39,838 nucleotides of DNA, from NCBI GenBank assembly GCA_947174365.1, contig CAMWIR010000010.1:1-39838 (forward strand). The letters run 5' to 3'. Below the pieces are notes generated by a model. The model was not told where the DNA came from and did no database searches. It saw only the letters and a list, made by a program, of their open reading frames with translations. This document shows positions 25,002 to 34,380 of this stretch, piece by piece; the stretch's first letter is position 1, and each line of letters starts with the position of its first letter. The stretch is from an uncultured Ruminococcus sp. (GTDB lineage Bacteria > Bacillota > Clostridia > Oscillospirales > Ruminococcaceae). Both the position numbers and the translations under genes were made by a program.

Positions 25002-26051
25002 TTATATTTTGCCTGCCTCTTTTTTGAGCAGCTCCAGATCGTTCTTCACCATGCCCTCCACAAGCTGACTGAAGGATATCTCACGTTTCCAGCCCAAAAG
25101 CTTTTCTGCCTTTTCCGCATTGCCCAGAAGCAGATCCACTTCTGCGGGACGGTAAAATTTCGGATTTATTTTAACTATGGTCTTTCCGGTTACCTTGTCT
25201 GTGCCGGTTTCATCTGCTCCGCTGCCGTGCCACTCTATTTCTGTACCCAGAGCCTTAAAGGAAAGCTCCACAAACTCTCTTACAGTGTGAGTCTCACCGG
25301 AGGCTATAACAAAGTCCTCCGGAGCCTCCCTGCGCAGCATCAGCCACATAGCGCGGACATAGTCCTTTGAATGTCCCCAGTCTCTTTTGGCGTCCATGTT
25401 TCCCAGCTCCAGATGATCCAAAAGCCCCAAATGTATCCTTGCCGCAGCGTCAGTTATCTTTCTTGTAACGAATTCATGACCCCTGCGCTCGCTTTCATGA
25501 TTAAAAAGAATACCAGAACAAGCAAACATATCATAGCTTTCCCGATAATTCCTGGTGATCCAGTGAGCATAAAGCTTTGCGACCCCGTAGGGACTTCTGG
25601 GGTGGAAAAATGACTTTTCCGTGTACCCGGTGAAATTATCCCCTTGATCTTCAATGCACCCTCCGAACATTTCCGAGGTGCTGGCCTGGTAATATTTCGC
25701 CTCCGGCTTTACTGTCCTTATCGCCTCCAGGATATTTGCGGCTGCAACGCCGGTAATATTGGCGCTGGCCACCGGCTCTCTGAAGGACTGCGCCACAAAG
25801 GACTGCGCCGCTAGGTTGTAAACCTCGTCCGGATCGGATTCCTTAACAGCGTTGACCATAGCAGACATATCTGTGATATCTCCGAAAATAAAATTTACCT
25901 TTTCCTTTGCCTCTGTTCCCTCCAGATTACCGAAATCCAGACGGGATTTTCTTCTTACAAGGCCGTAGACCTCATAGCCCTCACTGAGCAGCAGTTCTGC
26001 AAGATAAGAACCGTCCTGTCCGGTAACTCCGGTAATAAGTGCCTTTTTCAT
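25002..26051 (-). CDS. gmd: GDP-mannose 4,6-dehydratase
   Basis: The 349-residue enzyme converts GDP-mannose to GDP-4-keto-6-deoxymannose. GVTGQDGSYLAELLL opens the Rossmann fold, STSEMFG and YGVAKLYAHW give the catalytic residues, and the C-terminal RRPAE-type substrate region is represented by KFYRPAEVDLLLG. Length is normal. With ManC upstream and Rmd downstream it completes the GDP-D-rhamnose route except for phosphomannomutase, which is not in the window. AGGA precedes the ATG; the gap to the GT4 upstream is seven bases. Confidence 0.97.
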   Translation of the reverse strand: MKKALITGVTGQDGSYLAELLLSEGYEVYGLVRRKSRLDFGNLEGTEAKEKVNFIFGDITDMSAMVNAVKESDPDEVYNLAAQSFVAQSFREPVASANITGVAAANILEAIRTVKPEAKYYQASTSEMFGGCIEDQGDNFTGYTEKSFFHPRSPYGVAKLYAHWITRNYRESYDMFACSGILFNHESERRGHEFVTRKITDAAARIHLGLLDHLELGNMDAKRDWGHSKDYVRAMWLMLRREAPEDFVIASGETHTVREFVELSFKALGTEIEWHGSGADETGTDKVTGKTIVKINPKFYRPAEVDLLLGNAEKAEKLLGWKREISFSQLVEGMVKNDLELLKKEAGKI

Positions 26052-26058
26052 AAGATCA

Positions 26059-27177
26059 TCATTCCTTTACAATTTCTTCACAGACCTGTTTAATAGCATC
26101 TGTCATATTTTTTATATCAAAATGCCTGAGAACTCTTTCCCGTGCATTATGTCCCATTTTTTCCCGCAGACTGCTGTCCCGTATAAGACGATTTGCCGCT
26201 GCCGCCAACTCCTCCGGATCACCCGGCTTTACCGTAAACCCTGTTTCCCCGTCAATGCTGACAAATGGAACGCTTGTATCCAAAGATGTATTTATCACCG
26301 GTTTGCCGTAAACCATGGCCTCCAGTTGAACTATACCGAAAGCCTCGCTTTTCCGAGTGCTGGGTAATAGGAAAATATCGCAGTCCCCAAAGGCAGAACG
26401 CATATCCTCATCTGAAAGCCTGCCCATAAAATGCACTCTGCCGCCGTAAGCCTCCGCCTGCGCCCGCAGAGCCTGTTCATCGGCACCTGTACCCACGATA
26501 AACAGCTCCGCCCCGGAGATCTGCCCGAAAGCCTCCAGCATTACGCCTGCACCCTTATAATAAACAAGCCTGCCTGCAAAAAGAAGTTTTTTATTCCCCT
26601 TGTCCGTCAGCCTTTCGGTCAGTATAGCCGTACGCTTTGCGGAAATGTATTTTTCCGTTTCAATGCCGTAGGGAACTATCCTGCATTTATCACGGAATTC
26701 ACCTAAATACCCCGAACCGTTAATAAACCCCTCAGAGGAAGTGAATATAACGTCCGCTCTTTTAAGTATGCCCTTAATTATCGGATCTATAAGCTTTACA
26801 AGCCTTTTCTGCCGTATAATATCGCTGTGCCACCAAAGGATCAGCTTTCCCTTAAAGCCCGACAGAAGCACCGCCAAGTCTCCCAAAGGAAAAGGGTCGT
26901 GAAGTATGACAACATCGGCTTTCCCGGCATATTTTTTTACTAAAAAGGGAAAAGAAAGAGATAAGGGCATGGAAAATTTTATCCCTAAGCTGCTCGCCCT
27001 TATTACCTTTACACCGCCAATCTCTTCCTTTCTGCCTGCGCCCTTTGGGACGCATACCAAAACGGTCATGTCCGTCTCACCGGCAAGTCCCTCTGCAACG
27101 GCCTTAGCCGCTGATTCTATACCCCCTATCCAGGGGTGATAGAGTTTGTTTATCTGTAATATCTTAATCTTCTTCAT
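26059..27177 (-). CDS. GT4 family glycosyltransferase
   Basis: The 372-residue GT-B enzyme has the N-terminal acceptor domain pattern (LQINKLYHPWIGGIESAAKAV, the glycine-rich loop) and the C-terminal GT4 donor site with EAFGIVQLEAM, the E-x7-E catalytic pattern. It shares an ATGA overlap with the gene upstream and so belongs to the same operon. Lying beside ManC, Gmd and Rmd, it is a candidate D-rhamnosyl- or mannosyltransferase that extends the polymer inside the cell before ABC export. No single linkage can be assigned. Confidence 0.9.
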   Translation of the reverse strand: MKKIKILQINKLYHPWIGGIESAAKAVAEGLAGETDMTVLVCVPKGAGRKEEIGGVKVIRASSLGIKFSMPLSLSFPFLVKKYAGKADVVILHDPFPLGDLAVLLSGFKGKLILWWHSDIIRQKRLVKLIDPIIKGILKRADVIFTSSEGFINGSGYLGEFRDKCRIVPYGIETEKYISAKRTAILTERLTDKGNKKLLFAGRLVYYKGAGVMLEAFGQISGAELFIVGTGADEQALRAQAEAYGGRVHFMGRLSDEDMRSAFGDCDIFLLPSTRKSEAFGIVQLEAMVYGKPVINTSLDTSVPFVSIDGETGFTVKPGDPEELAAAANRLIRDSSLREKMGHNARERVLRHFDIKNMTDAIKQVCEEIVKE

Positions 27178-28322
27178 GTGATTTCCTTTATCAGACTATA
27201 AAGCATTTCGGCACTTTTTTCCCAAGAAAATTCTCCTGCCCTCTTTATGCCAAGTTCCCGCTGCTCTGCCAGAAAGTCCTTGTCGGTAAGCTTTAGAAGA
27301 CCCCGTGCAATGTCTTCCTCGTCATAAGGATCCACAGCAGCACCGCACTTCCCTGCTACCTCTGCCAGTGCTCCCTCCTTTGATACCATTACAGGAACAC
27401 CGCAGGCCATTGCCTCCAGTGGCGGCATACCGAAACCCTCATAAAGAGAGGGAAAGCAAAAGGCATTTGCACCATTCATAAGCCCGGCCGCGTCCTCGTC
27501 CGATACATACCCGGTAAATATTACCCGTTCTTCCAATCCCAGCTGCTGAACTTGCCGAAAAATATCATCATACTGCCATCCCTTGCCCCCCGCTATCACC
27601 AAAAGAGGGATATCGGGCTTTTTCTTTACATCAATGCTGTAGGCCTTTATCAACCGGGGAATATTTTTCCTTGGCTCCAAGTTGCCCAGATACAGGAAAT
27701 ATTCACCCCTAACACCGTATTTTTCTGCTGTGCGCAGGCATTTTTCCCTGTCAGTTTCCGGATAAAACCTCTCCCTGTCAACTGCACAAGGTATCACCGC
27801 AATATCATCCGAAGAAACACCATAATGTTTTATTATCCTCTCCTTGCTGAACCGGGAAATAGTGATTATCTTATCTGCCCTTTTAATGGATCTTTTAAGG
27901 GTCAGCGTCAGCATAATCCTTGTTTTTGCACTCATGGTCTGAGGCATATCCTTTATCACCGTGTCATAAACCACCAACACCCTTTTCCCCCTGACAAACG
28001 GGGGAAGATAGTAGTTGAAGAACAATGAAACATCAGGCTCTCCCTTGAAAAAAAGGCTGTAGGGCAGCGGCAGAAAAGCCCATATAAGCTGATAAAGCCC
28101 GGCAGAAAGCAGCTTGCACCGATCAAGAGAAATGTTTTCTCCCGAAAGTTTCTCCGTCTCTTCCCCTCTCCTTCCCGAGGGATCGAAGTACTGAAGAGTA
28201 AAGCTGCTGTCACTGTTTTTTTTAAGCAGTTCCTTTAATATCTCCTGCTGATAAAATCCTATCCCCGACTTGCCCGAATGAAGCAGGGGCTGTATATTTA
28301 CGGCTATCTTCAAATCAAACAA
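27174..28322 (-). CDS. GT4 family glycosyltransferase (mannosyl/rhamnosyltransferase type)
   Basis: The 382-residue GT-B enzyme begins IAVNIQPLLHSGKSGIGFY, a loop typical of WbpY/WbdB-like mannosyl- or rhamnosyltransferases, and carries LGNLEPRKNIPRLI and EGFGMPPLEAMACGVP in its donor domain. The start is a TTG that overlaps the manC stop; another TTG three codons later is possible, and no clear ribosome site discriminates. Overlaps on both sides place it in one operon with manC and the following GT4. Function in building a D-rhamnose or mannose backbone is inferred. Confidence 0.9.
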   Translation of the reverse strand: MFDLKIAVNIQPLLHSGKSGIGFYQQEILKELLKKNSDSSFTLQYFDPSGRRGEETEKLSGENISLDRCKLLSAGLYQLIWAFLPLPYSLFFKGEPDVSLFFNYYLPPFVRGKRVLVVYDTVIKDMPQTMSAKTRIMLTLTLKRSIKRADKIITISRFSKERIIKHYGVSSDDIAVIPCAVDRERFYPETDREKCLRTAEKYGVRGEYFLYLGNLEPRKNIPRLIKAYSIDVKKKPDIPLLVIAGGKGWQYDDIFRQVQQLGLEERVIFTGYVSDEDAAGLMNGANAFCFPSLYEGFGMPPLEAMACGVPVMVSKEGALAEVAGKCGAAVDPYDEEDIARGLLKLTDKDFLAEQRELGIKRAGEFSWEKSAEMLYSLIKEIT

Positions 28323-29388
28323 GCTCGTTTCTGTTGCATATTTTCAAGTTTTCTATAACTTTCTTAACGTCCTGAGTACTGTCCTTGGCGCATACAAGCA
28401 AGGCGTCCTTTGTGTCCACAATGATAAGATCTTCAATTCCTACTGTTGCAATAAGCTTTTTGCCGCCGCAAACAATGGTGTTCTTGGTACTTATGCTGAT
28501 AACGTCTCCTTGAACCATATTACCATATTCATTAGTCTTGTTTATCCTCTCCAGCGCCAGCCAGCTGCCCACATCATCCCATCCGAAATTTCCCGGGATA
28601 GTGCATACTTCCGAGGATTTTTCCATAACACCGAAGTCAATGGACTCCGAACGAAACTCTGGAAAAACTTCATCTACCACAGCGGCAAATCCTTCTGTGC
28701 CTGCCGCATTGTAGATTTTTTCCAACCCCTCTGTCATATCCGGGAGATATTTTTTCAGACTGCTGTTTATTGAAGAGGCTTTCCATACAAACATACCGCT
28801 GTTCCAGAGATATTCCCCCGAACTGTAATATTCCTTGGCAAGCTCTATATTGGGCTTTTCCACAAACCGCTTAACGCTGTAGACTCCCGCAAGACCCTCC
28901 TCACCCTCTCCGAAATGGATATATCCGTAGCCGGTCTCGGGATATGTGGGGGTAATGCCTATGGTAACAAGTCTGTTTCCCTGCAAAGCCGCTTCAGAGG
29001 CTCTTTTAAGGGTGTCCAGAAACATCTGATTAAACTTGATAAGATGATCCGAGGGCAGCACCATCATAACAGCGTCCCCGTATTTTTTCCTTATCACCGC
29101 CCCTGCAAGACCTATACAGGGCGCTGTATTCCTGGCAGCAGGCTCTAAAAGAATATTCTCCGGAGGAAGCTGGGGGAGCTGCTCTCTTACCAGCGGTGCA
29201 TATGCAGCATTGGTAACTATATAAACGTCCTCGGAAGATACCATGCTCTGAAGCCTTGCCACGGTCTTTTGTATCATAGTCTCCCCGTCGTCTGTCAGAG
29301 AAAGGAACTGCTTGGGAAAATTGTTCCTGCTCCTTGGCCAGAATCTTTCGCCTCTGCCTCCTGCCATAATAACTGCGGTAATTTTCAT
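28315..29388 (-). CDS. manC: mannose-1-phosphate guanylyltransferase
   Basis: The 357-residue enzyme makes GDP-mannose from GTP and mannose-1-phosphate. The pyrophosphorylase motif IMAGGRGERFWPRSR, VLPSDHLI, GYGYIHFGE, the FVEKP motif and GNFGWDDVGSW are intact. It is the monofunctional, short form: the C-terminal phosphomannose isomerase domain of bifunctional AlgA/WbpW is absent. AAAGGA precedes the ATG. It heads the manC-GT4-GT4-gmd-rmd series that supplies and probably polymerises GDP-D-rhamnose. Confidence 0.96.
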   Translation of the reverse strand: MKITAVIMAGGRGERFWPRSRNNFPKQFLSLTDDGETMIQKTVARLQSMVSSEDVYIVTNAAYAPLVREQLPQLPPENILLEPAARNTAPCIGLAGAVIRKKYGDAVMMVLPSDHLIKFNQMFLDTLKRASEAALQGNRLVTIGITPTYPETGYGYIHFGEGEEGLAGVYSVKRFVEKPNIELAKEYYSSGEYLWNSGMFVWKASSINSSLKKYLPDMTEGLEKIYNAAGTEGFAAVVDEVFPEFRSESIDFGVMEKSSEVCTIPGNFGWDDVGSWLALERINKTNEYGNMVQGDVISISTKNTIVCGGKKLIATVGIEDLIIVDTKDALLVCAKDSTQDVKKVIENLKICNRNELV

Positions 29389-29411
29389 GATTTTTTTCCT
29401 TTCTTTTCGTT

Positions 29412-30893
29412 TTATTTATTTTTACAGTTGTCGTTTTTTTCAATGTCAGCAATAAACTTCCTGAGCTGTCCCGTAATATTTTTCTGGGAGAAATCCTTAA
29501 GGCGCTTGTCCTGTCCTTTGACGATCTCTTCGGCTTTATCGTTCTTTGTTATCTCCCAAATAGCCTTAGCCGCCTTGTCATATTCCTTTTCGTCAAGCAG
29601 CACCCCCGTACCTCCCAGAGTAGAAGGAACAGCCGAACTGTTGTAAGCGACTATGGGAACATGGAAATACATAGCCTCTACTAACGGCACACAGAAGCCC
29701 TCATGCTCGCTCATGCACAAAAACGCATGAGCAATGCTGTAATAAGCAAGGATAGCAGCAAAGGAAATATGCCCCGGAAAAATAACGTCCTTTACCCCAA
29801 GATCCTCTATATGTTTTACAAGCTTCCGGTAATAACCGTCCCCCTCATTGTAGGAGCCTACCAGGAAAAGCCTTGCAGCTGGGTCATATCTGTCCTTATA
29901 AACAGCAAAAGCACTTATAACGTCCTCAACTTTTTTGTTGGGAGCCATTCTGCCCACAAAAAGAATATTGCTTCTGCCATCGCTATATTTTTGAACGACC
30001 TGCTCATCGGGCTGCTGCTCATAATCGGAAAATCTAATAAGTATCGGCAGCACTGTCATAGGACAGGTGTACCCCATTTCTGTCAGATCCTTTTTGTTGA
30101 ACTCGGAAACAGGCAGACAATAATCTATATATTCCCTCAGCTCCGACACCTGGCTGAGACCGTTGCTGCAAGCAATGACGGCATTTTCATCAAACCCCTC
30201 GAAAAATTTGGGCGGAGTAACATTATGATACCGCAGCACCACCTTGCATTTAAGCTGCTTTACCGTATCAAAAAGAGAGCATTCGGAGGCAAAGTGATAT
30301 ATAACAATATCCTCCGGATCAAGCACGGGCATACGTCTGTAGTTGATCGCAGTGTCAGCGGGGAGCCTCGGGCTTATGGCCTCGGTAAATATTTCCGTTA
30401 CATAACCGTTTTCTTTAAGGAATTTTTTAAAGGCTATGACCTCATTCCCCACAGCGTCGCCGAAATTAAGGCAGGACACCAACTGCACCACCCTGGGTCT
30501 ACCGTTTTTGGGCAGATAGCATTTAACGCCCTTTAATATGTCCACATCTCTGTTAAGGTTGCGCAAATTTTCCGCCATTACTCCTGTAAGGGAGGATATT
30601 TCTCGGAGCCTTTCCGCAGCCTGCCGAGCCTCATCTGCATTAAAGGCACTGAGCAATGCCAGTCTGTCCTGATTAAGGTTTCTGATATTTTCCGCAATGC
30701 ACTCCTGGGTCTTGCTTATATCCTCCACAGCAGCCAGCAGCTGTCTGTTATATTCGCTCTGCTGGTCAAACATGGGTCGGTAAAGCCAGTAGGTGAGCTT
30801 TCTTATCAGTCTTTTCAAAAATGCTCCCCCGCCCACAGTTGTATCCTTTATATGACAGCTTTCTTCTGTTAAGTTACACAATCTATCTCTCAT
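29412..30893 (-). CDS. GT4 family glycosyltransferase with N-terminal coiled-coil extension
   Basis: The 493-residue protein has about 130 residues ahead of the GT4 domain: a basic amphipathic stretch (FLKRLIRKLTYWLYRP, about 25 to 40), a QQSEYN motif, and a helical segment with two copies of EN-x-RNLN-x-D (68 to 77 and 108 to 116). The GT-B part begins near 134 and has the FGDAVGNEV loop, FVGRMAPNKK and the donor motif SEHEGFCVPLVEAM. The gene at 35589 encodes a close paralogue lacking the extension. The same EN-x-RNLN-x-DR motif occurs in the FkbM protein upstream, so the two may meet. I keep the ATG start, though a later TTG with GGGGGAG before it is possible. Confidence 0.88.
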   Translation of the reverse strand: MRDRLCNLTEESCHIKDTTVGGGAFLKRLIRKLTYWLYRPMFDQQSEYNRQLLAAVEDISKTQECIAENIRNLNQDRLALLSAFNADEARQAAERLREISSLTGVMAENLRNLNRDVDILKGVKCYLPKNGRPRVVQLVSCLNFGDAVGNEVIAFKKFLKENGYVTEIFTEAISPRLPADTAINYRRMPVLDPEDIVIYHFASECSLFDTVKQLKCKVVLRYHNVTPPKFFEGFDENAVIACSNGLSQVSELREYIDYCLPVSEFNKKDLTEMGYTCPMTVLPILIRFSDYEQQPDEQVVQKYSDGRSNILFVGRMAPNKKVEDVISAFAVYKDRYDPAARLFLVGSYNEGDGYYRKLVKHIEDLGVKDVIFPGHISFAAILAYYSIAHAFLCMSEHEGFCVPLVEAMYFHVPIVAYNSSAVPSTLGGTGVLLDEKEYDKAAKAIWEITKNDKAEEIVKGQDKRLKDFSQKNITGQLRKFIADIEKNDNCKNK

Positions 30894-30948
30894 CCTTTTC
30901 TTTTAAGATTATTTTTTACTTTCTTTGTTTTCTCCTATTAAAAAAAAT

Positions 30949-32796
30949 TTATTTTTCGATCCAGCTTAATATTTTGAAAATGTAGACATTGCCTTTCTGC
31001 ACATTAAAAATATATCTGAGTTTTTCTTTAACCTCCTTGCTACAATATTGAGGATAGAACTGCAAAAGATAGAATATATAGCTTCGCTCTTCGTTTTCGC
31101 TGTTTTTGTTTAGTACTCCTGATTTAAGATCCGAGATATAAGTATCAAGCTTTTCGTCTATCAACACACGGATATTTTGTTCATCATATTCTTCCTCCGG
31201 AAGAACATTCATCCTCTCAATATCAGAGCGATGTATATACATTCTGTCAGTACAACATTCTGTTTGAAAATTTCTGTAATCATATAAATAAAGCTTATCA
31301 TTTTTAAATACACAGGTGCAGTAGCCGAGTTTTTCCATTTCCGTTCCCATGGTGATCGGACTTTCATTCTGAAGCGAAAGTGTATAAACATTTGACTCTG
31401 CAAATACAGGCGGATAGTTATATTCCTTAAGGAAAATCTTCATTCCCCTTATTGCTGCAACCTCCGAACCCTCAATATCCATCTTGATGAGGTTTATTGA
31501 GTCATACTTCTTTTTAATTTCCTTTAATTCATCATCAAGCGTAGTAGCAGGTATCTCCACCAGACACTTTTCATCTATTATATTGTTACCAACATAGCCT
31601 TCGGGACCATTTTCAAAAAAACGTATGGTTCCTGTATGATCAGAAACAGCTTTGTTTATAGCAGTTATATCAAATCCGTTTTTAGCGATTGCTTTACTCA
31701 AAACTCCAAAATTCTTTTCTCCTGCCTCAATTGCAATACCTCTCCAGCCCTGAGCCGCTAAGGACAGAGAAAATACCCCTATGTTTGCTCCGATATCGAC
31801 GAACACACCCGTGTCTCCAAAAATATGAAGGAGATCGGTATTAGTACAGATTATCCTGCCTGTTCTTGCTGCCTCGGAAATGGAATAACGGTCATCAAGG
31901 GACGTAGCAAGAAAGAATTCCCTGTTGTTGAGTATAACCTTATTAAGGATATATCCATCCTCTTCCTCATAATTAACAGATATCTCATTCTTTGATATAC
32001 TGTCATTCACTATCGTATCAAGCCTATAGAGACGGTCAAAGCATTCGTTGAATCTATTCCTCACCCATATTTCACGAGTCTCAATATCGTTCAATCTAAT
32101 GTCTGCATTGTTAAAATGCTTATCATGATCATCAAACCTCTTGTTATTTTCATCCAATCGTCTGTCATGCTCATCAAACCGAGCATTGTTCTCATCAAGC
32201 CGCCTGTCATGCTCATCAAACCGAGCATTGTTCTCATCAAGCCTATTGTCATACCCGTCAAATCGCTTATTATTCTCATCAAGCCGTCTGTCATGCTCGT
32301 CGAAACGCTTGTTATTCTCATCAAGCCGCCTGTCATGCTCGTCAAACCGTGCATTGTTTTCATCAAGCCTTATATCATGGCTGTCAAACCGTGCATTGTG
32401 CTCGTCTATACAGCTCTTAATCCATTTGTCCATCTCCTCCAGCCGTCGTTCGGCGGATTCCGCGCGCACAATAAGAGACTGCCTGTCATCGTTAAGATTC
32501 CTTACATTTTCCGTAAGCACTTCCACAGTATGCTTGTAGTCCTCTATCTCAGCCATTGCCTGCTCTGTCTTTTCCAGCAGCGCCCTGTTCTGAGAGGACA
32601 TCTCGTCAAGGATCACTGTCAGAAGCTGATTTGATTCCCACAAAGCCTCCCCGATAGAATCCGCATACCAACCGAAGGCATTGTATGTCCTCTGCTGCTT
32701 TCCTGTAAGCTTTTGATCTCTGTATTTAAAGATGACCAGCTTGCCCAGCTCCAGTATCTTGCTTTCCAGTTCGCTTTTATCAAATTCGTCAGCCAT
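30949..32796 (-). CDS. FkbM-family methyltransferase with N-terminal coiled coil of seven 14-residue repeats
   Basis: The 615-residue protein joins a long helical N-terminus to a SAM-dependent methyltransferase. Residues 35 to 130 form a coiled coil holding EN-V-RNLN-DDR (96 to 105). Residues 131 to 228 are seven tandem units of the form DENN(A/K)RFDEHDRRL, each two heptads with F or L every seven residues. After a hinge, the FkbM domain has VFVDIGANIGVFS (331 to 343, SAM site) and LIKMDIEGSE (437 to 445). FkbM enzymes O-methylate sugars or other acceptors. GGAGAAGG precedes the ATG; Wzt is directly upstream. A coiled coil tied to a methyltransferase next to Wzm/Wzt recalls WbdD of E. coli O9a, whose coiled coil sets glycan length. 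That comparison is mine; domain order is reversed and no kinase domain is present. Confidence 0.88.
   Translation of the reverse strand: MADEFDKSELESKILELGKLVIFKYRDQKLTGKQQRTYNAFGWYADSIGEALWESNQLLTVILDEMSSQNRALLEKTEQAMAEIEDYKHTVEVLTENVRNLNDDRQSLIVRAESAERRLEEMDKWIKSCIDEHNARFDSHDIRLDENNARFDEHDRRLDENNKRFDEHDRRLDENNKRFDGYDNRLDENNARFDEHDRRLDENNARFDEHDRRLDENNKRFDDHDKHFNNADIRLNDIETREIWVRNRFNECFDRLYRLDTIVNDSISKNEISVNYEEEDGYILNKVILNNREFFLATSLDDRYSISEAARTGRIICTNTDLLHIFGDTGVFVDIGANIGVFSLSLAAQGWRGIAIEAGEKNFGVLSKAIAKNGFDITAINKAVSDHTGTIRFFENGPEGYVGNNIIDEKCLVEIPATTLDDELKEIKKKYDSINLIKMDIEGSEVAAIRGMKIFLKEYNYPPVFAESNVYTLSLQNESPITMGTEMEKLGYCTCVFKNDKLYLYDYRNFQTECCTDRMYIHRSDIERMNVLPEEEYDEQNIRVLIDEKLDTYISDLKSGVLNKNSENEERSYIFYLLQFYPQYCSKEVKEKLRYIFNVQKGNVYIFKILSWIEK
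32113..32406 (-). repeat. seven 42-bp in-frame tandem repeats
   Basis: The repeats encode residues 131 to 228 of the FkbM protein. Units 2, 5 and 6 give the same 14 residues and unit 3 differs at one position; units 1, 4 and 7 are diverged, as expected of an array that changes by recombination from the middle. Each 42-bp unit keeps the reading frame if gained or lost. Confidence 0.93.
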
Positions 32797-32809
32797 ATTT
32801 CCTTCTCCT

Positions 32810-33553
32810 TTACTGCACCCGCCGCTTTCCGCTCATGAACTCCAGGTACTGGTCTATGACTGTCCCGGGAAGTCCGTACTTCTCCACTACCCCGTTATTT
32901 ATCCAGATTGCCTTGTCGCAGAAATTCCTGATAGTCCCCAGATCGTGGGAAACTATCGCAATCGTTACCCCACGCTTTTTCAATTCGTCCAGCTTTGCAT
33001 GGCATTTTTCCTGGAAATTCGCGTCTCCCACGCTAAGTATTTCGTCTATCAGCAGCACGTCCGCATTCACATTTATAGCCACCGAAAAAGCCAGACGCAT
33101 ATACATTCCCGAGGAATATGTTCTGATGGGATTGTCAATAAATTCCTCCAGCTCGGAAAAAGCTATTATCCCCTCAAGCCTTGAGTCTATCTCCTTTTTC
33201 CCCAGCCCGAAAATTGCCGCATTGGTGTAAATATTCTCCCTGCCGCTCATATCCGGGTGAAATCCCGCACCCAATTCGATAAGGCTGGAAACACGTCCCT
33301 CTATAGTGATCCTGCCCTTGTCCGGGTAAATTATCCTGGTCATCAGCTTTAAAAGGGTACTCTTGCCGCAGCCGTTCTCCCCTATTATGCCTATAGCCTC
33401 TCCCTTGTCAACAGAAAAATTGATATCCTTTAAAACACTTCTGTTTTCATATCTTCTGCGGTTTCTGAACAGGACAACTTCTTTCATGCTCCTACCCTTA
33501 TCGTAAAATACCCTAAAGCTTTTCTGAACGTTTTCTACCTTTATCGCAGCCAT
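32810..33553 (-). CDS. wzt: polysaccharide ABC transporter ATP-binding subunit (Wzt/TagH type)
   Basis: The 247-residue ATPase powers export of a lipid-linked polysaccharide. Walker A GENGCGKST, the signature YSSGMYMRLAF, Walker B VLLIDEILSVGD and the VSHD switch His are present. The protein stops right after the ATPase domain, so it lacks the C-terminal carbohydrate-binding domain that lets O9a-type Wzt recognise a capped chain end; it resembles the short Wzt of systems that couple synthesis to export. The ATG at 33553 has GGAGG seven bases before it and overlaps the end of the permease gene. Confidence 0.94.
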   Translation of the reverse strand: MAAIKVENVQKSFRVFYDKGRSMKEVVLFRNRRRYENRSVLKDINFSVDKGEAIGIIGENGCGKSTLLKLMTRIIYPDKGRITIEGRVSSLIELGAGFHPDMSGRENIYTNAAIFGLGKKEIDSRLEGIIAFSELEEFIDNPIRTYSSGMYMRLAFSVAINVNADVLLIDEILSVGDANFQEKCHAKLDELKKRGVTIAIVSHDLGTIRNFCDKAIWINNGVVEKYGLPGTVIDQYLEFMSGKRRVQ

Positions 33554-34329
33554 CACATTTCCTCCGCAAATCTGATTTTAAGCCGCCCGAAAACAGCAGA
33601 CCCTATCAGCAGTATCACCGCAGCAAAAAGAGCGGAAACAGCCAGTGTAGACATATTCGGAACTTTGCCGTAGTAAAGAATATCCCTGTAGGCAGTGATT
33701 ATATGGGTCATGGGATTAAGATTAAATACCGGCATAAGCCTGTCGGGCACCCAGGTGGTAGGATACATAACCGGTGTCAGATACTGCCATGCCATACCGA
33801 CAACGCCCATAATGTGCTCAAAATCCCTTAAATAGACCGTTACGGCAGATGTAAACAAAGCTACACCCAGCGCCATGAAATATTCAATGATCATTACCGG
33901 CACAAGACATAAAAGCGCCGGCGGGTAAATACTTATTCCCGAAAATATGACCACTATGAATACCACAATAAAGCAATAGAGCATATTTATAAATCCGCTG
34001 GTGACATAGGACACCGGCAGCACCTCTCTGGGAAAGTATATTTTCGTAACAAGGCTCTGCTCGTTCAGCACCGCCCTTGCCCCGCCGGAAAGACAGCCGG
34101 AAAAGAAATTCCAAGGGATAAGTGCCACAAACAAAAACAGATAATATTTTTCAATATCCGACCGCAGTATCACGGAAAACACCATAGTAAAAACCATAAG
34201 CTGCATAAGCGGATTAATGAATGTCCACAAAAAGCCCAGTACAGAGCCTTTGTATCTTCCTCTCAGGTCTTTTTTTACAAGCCCGATGATCATTTCCCTG
34301 TATTCATACAGTTCCTTTAATCTTTCCAA
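33553..34329 (-). CDS. wzm: polysaccharide ABC transporter permease (Wzm/TagG type)
   Basis: The 258-residue ABC-2 type permease has a cytoplasmic N-terminus with the RDLRGRYKGS-like signature (here KKDLRGRYKGSVLGFLW) and six membrane segments. It forms the channel with the Wzt subunit encoded next, with which it overlaps. The start is a TTG preceded by GAGGG; no ATG gives the full conserved N-terminus. Its presence means the main polymer is finished in the cytoplasm and exported whole, not built by a Wzy polymerase, and no Wzx/Wzy gene is seen. Confidence 0.94.
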   Translation of the reverse strand: MERLKELYEYREMIIGLVKKDLRGRYKGSVLGFLWTFINPLMQLMVFTMVFSVILRSDIEKYYLFLFVALIPWNFFSGCLSGGARAVLNEQSLVTKIYFPREVLPVSYVTSGFINMLYCFIVVFIVVIFSGISIYPPALLCLVPVMIIEYFMALGVALFTSAVTVYLRDFEHIMGVVGMAWQYLTPVMYPTTWVPDRLMPVFNLNPMTHIITAYRDILYYGKVPNMSTLAVSALFAAVILLIGSAVFGRLKIRFAEEM

Positions 34330-34380
34330 AATTTCCCTCTTCTCTGCGGCTAACAGCGATATGTCCTCTGCCGCCGTCTG

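Noticed and set aside
32113-32406. Regular 42-bp repeats that could suggest a CRISPR array or satellite
   Set aside because: There are no unique spacers; the units are contiguous and in frame with a continuous coding sequence, so this is a protein repeat.
32116-32634. Plus-strand open frames with repeated LIKPSIVLIKP-like and SSNRALFSS-like sequence
   Set aside because: They are antisense shadows of the tandem repeat in the FkbM gene and have no ribosome site or separate support.
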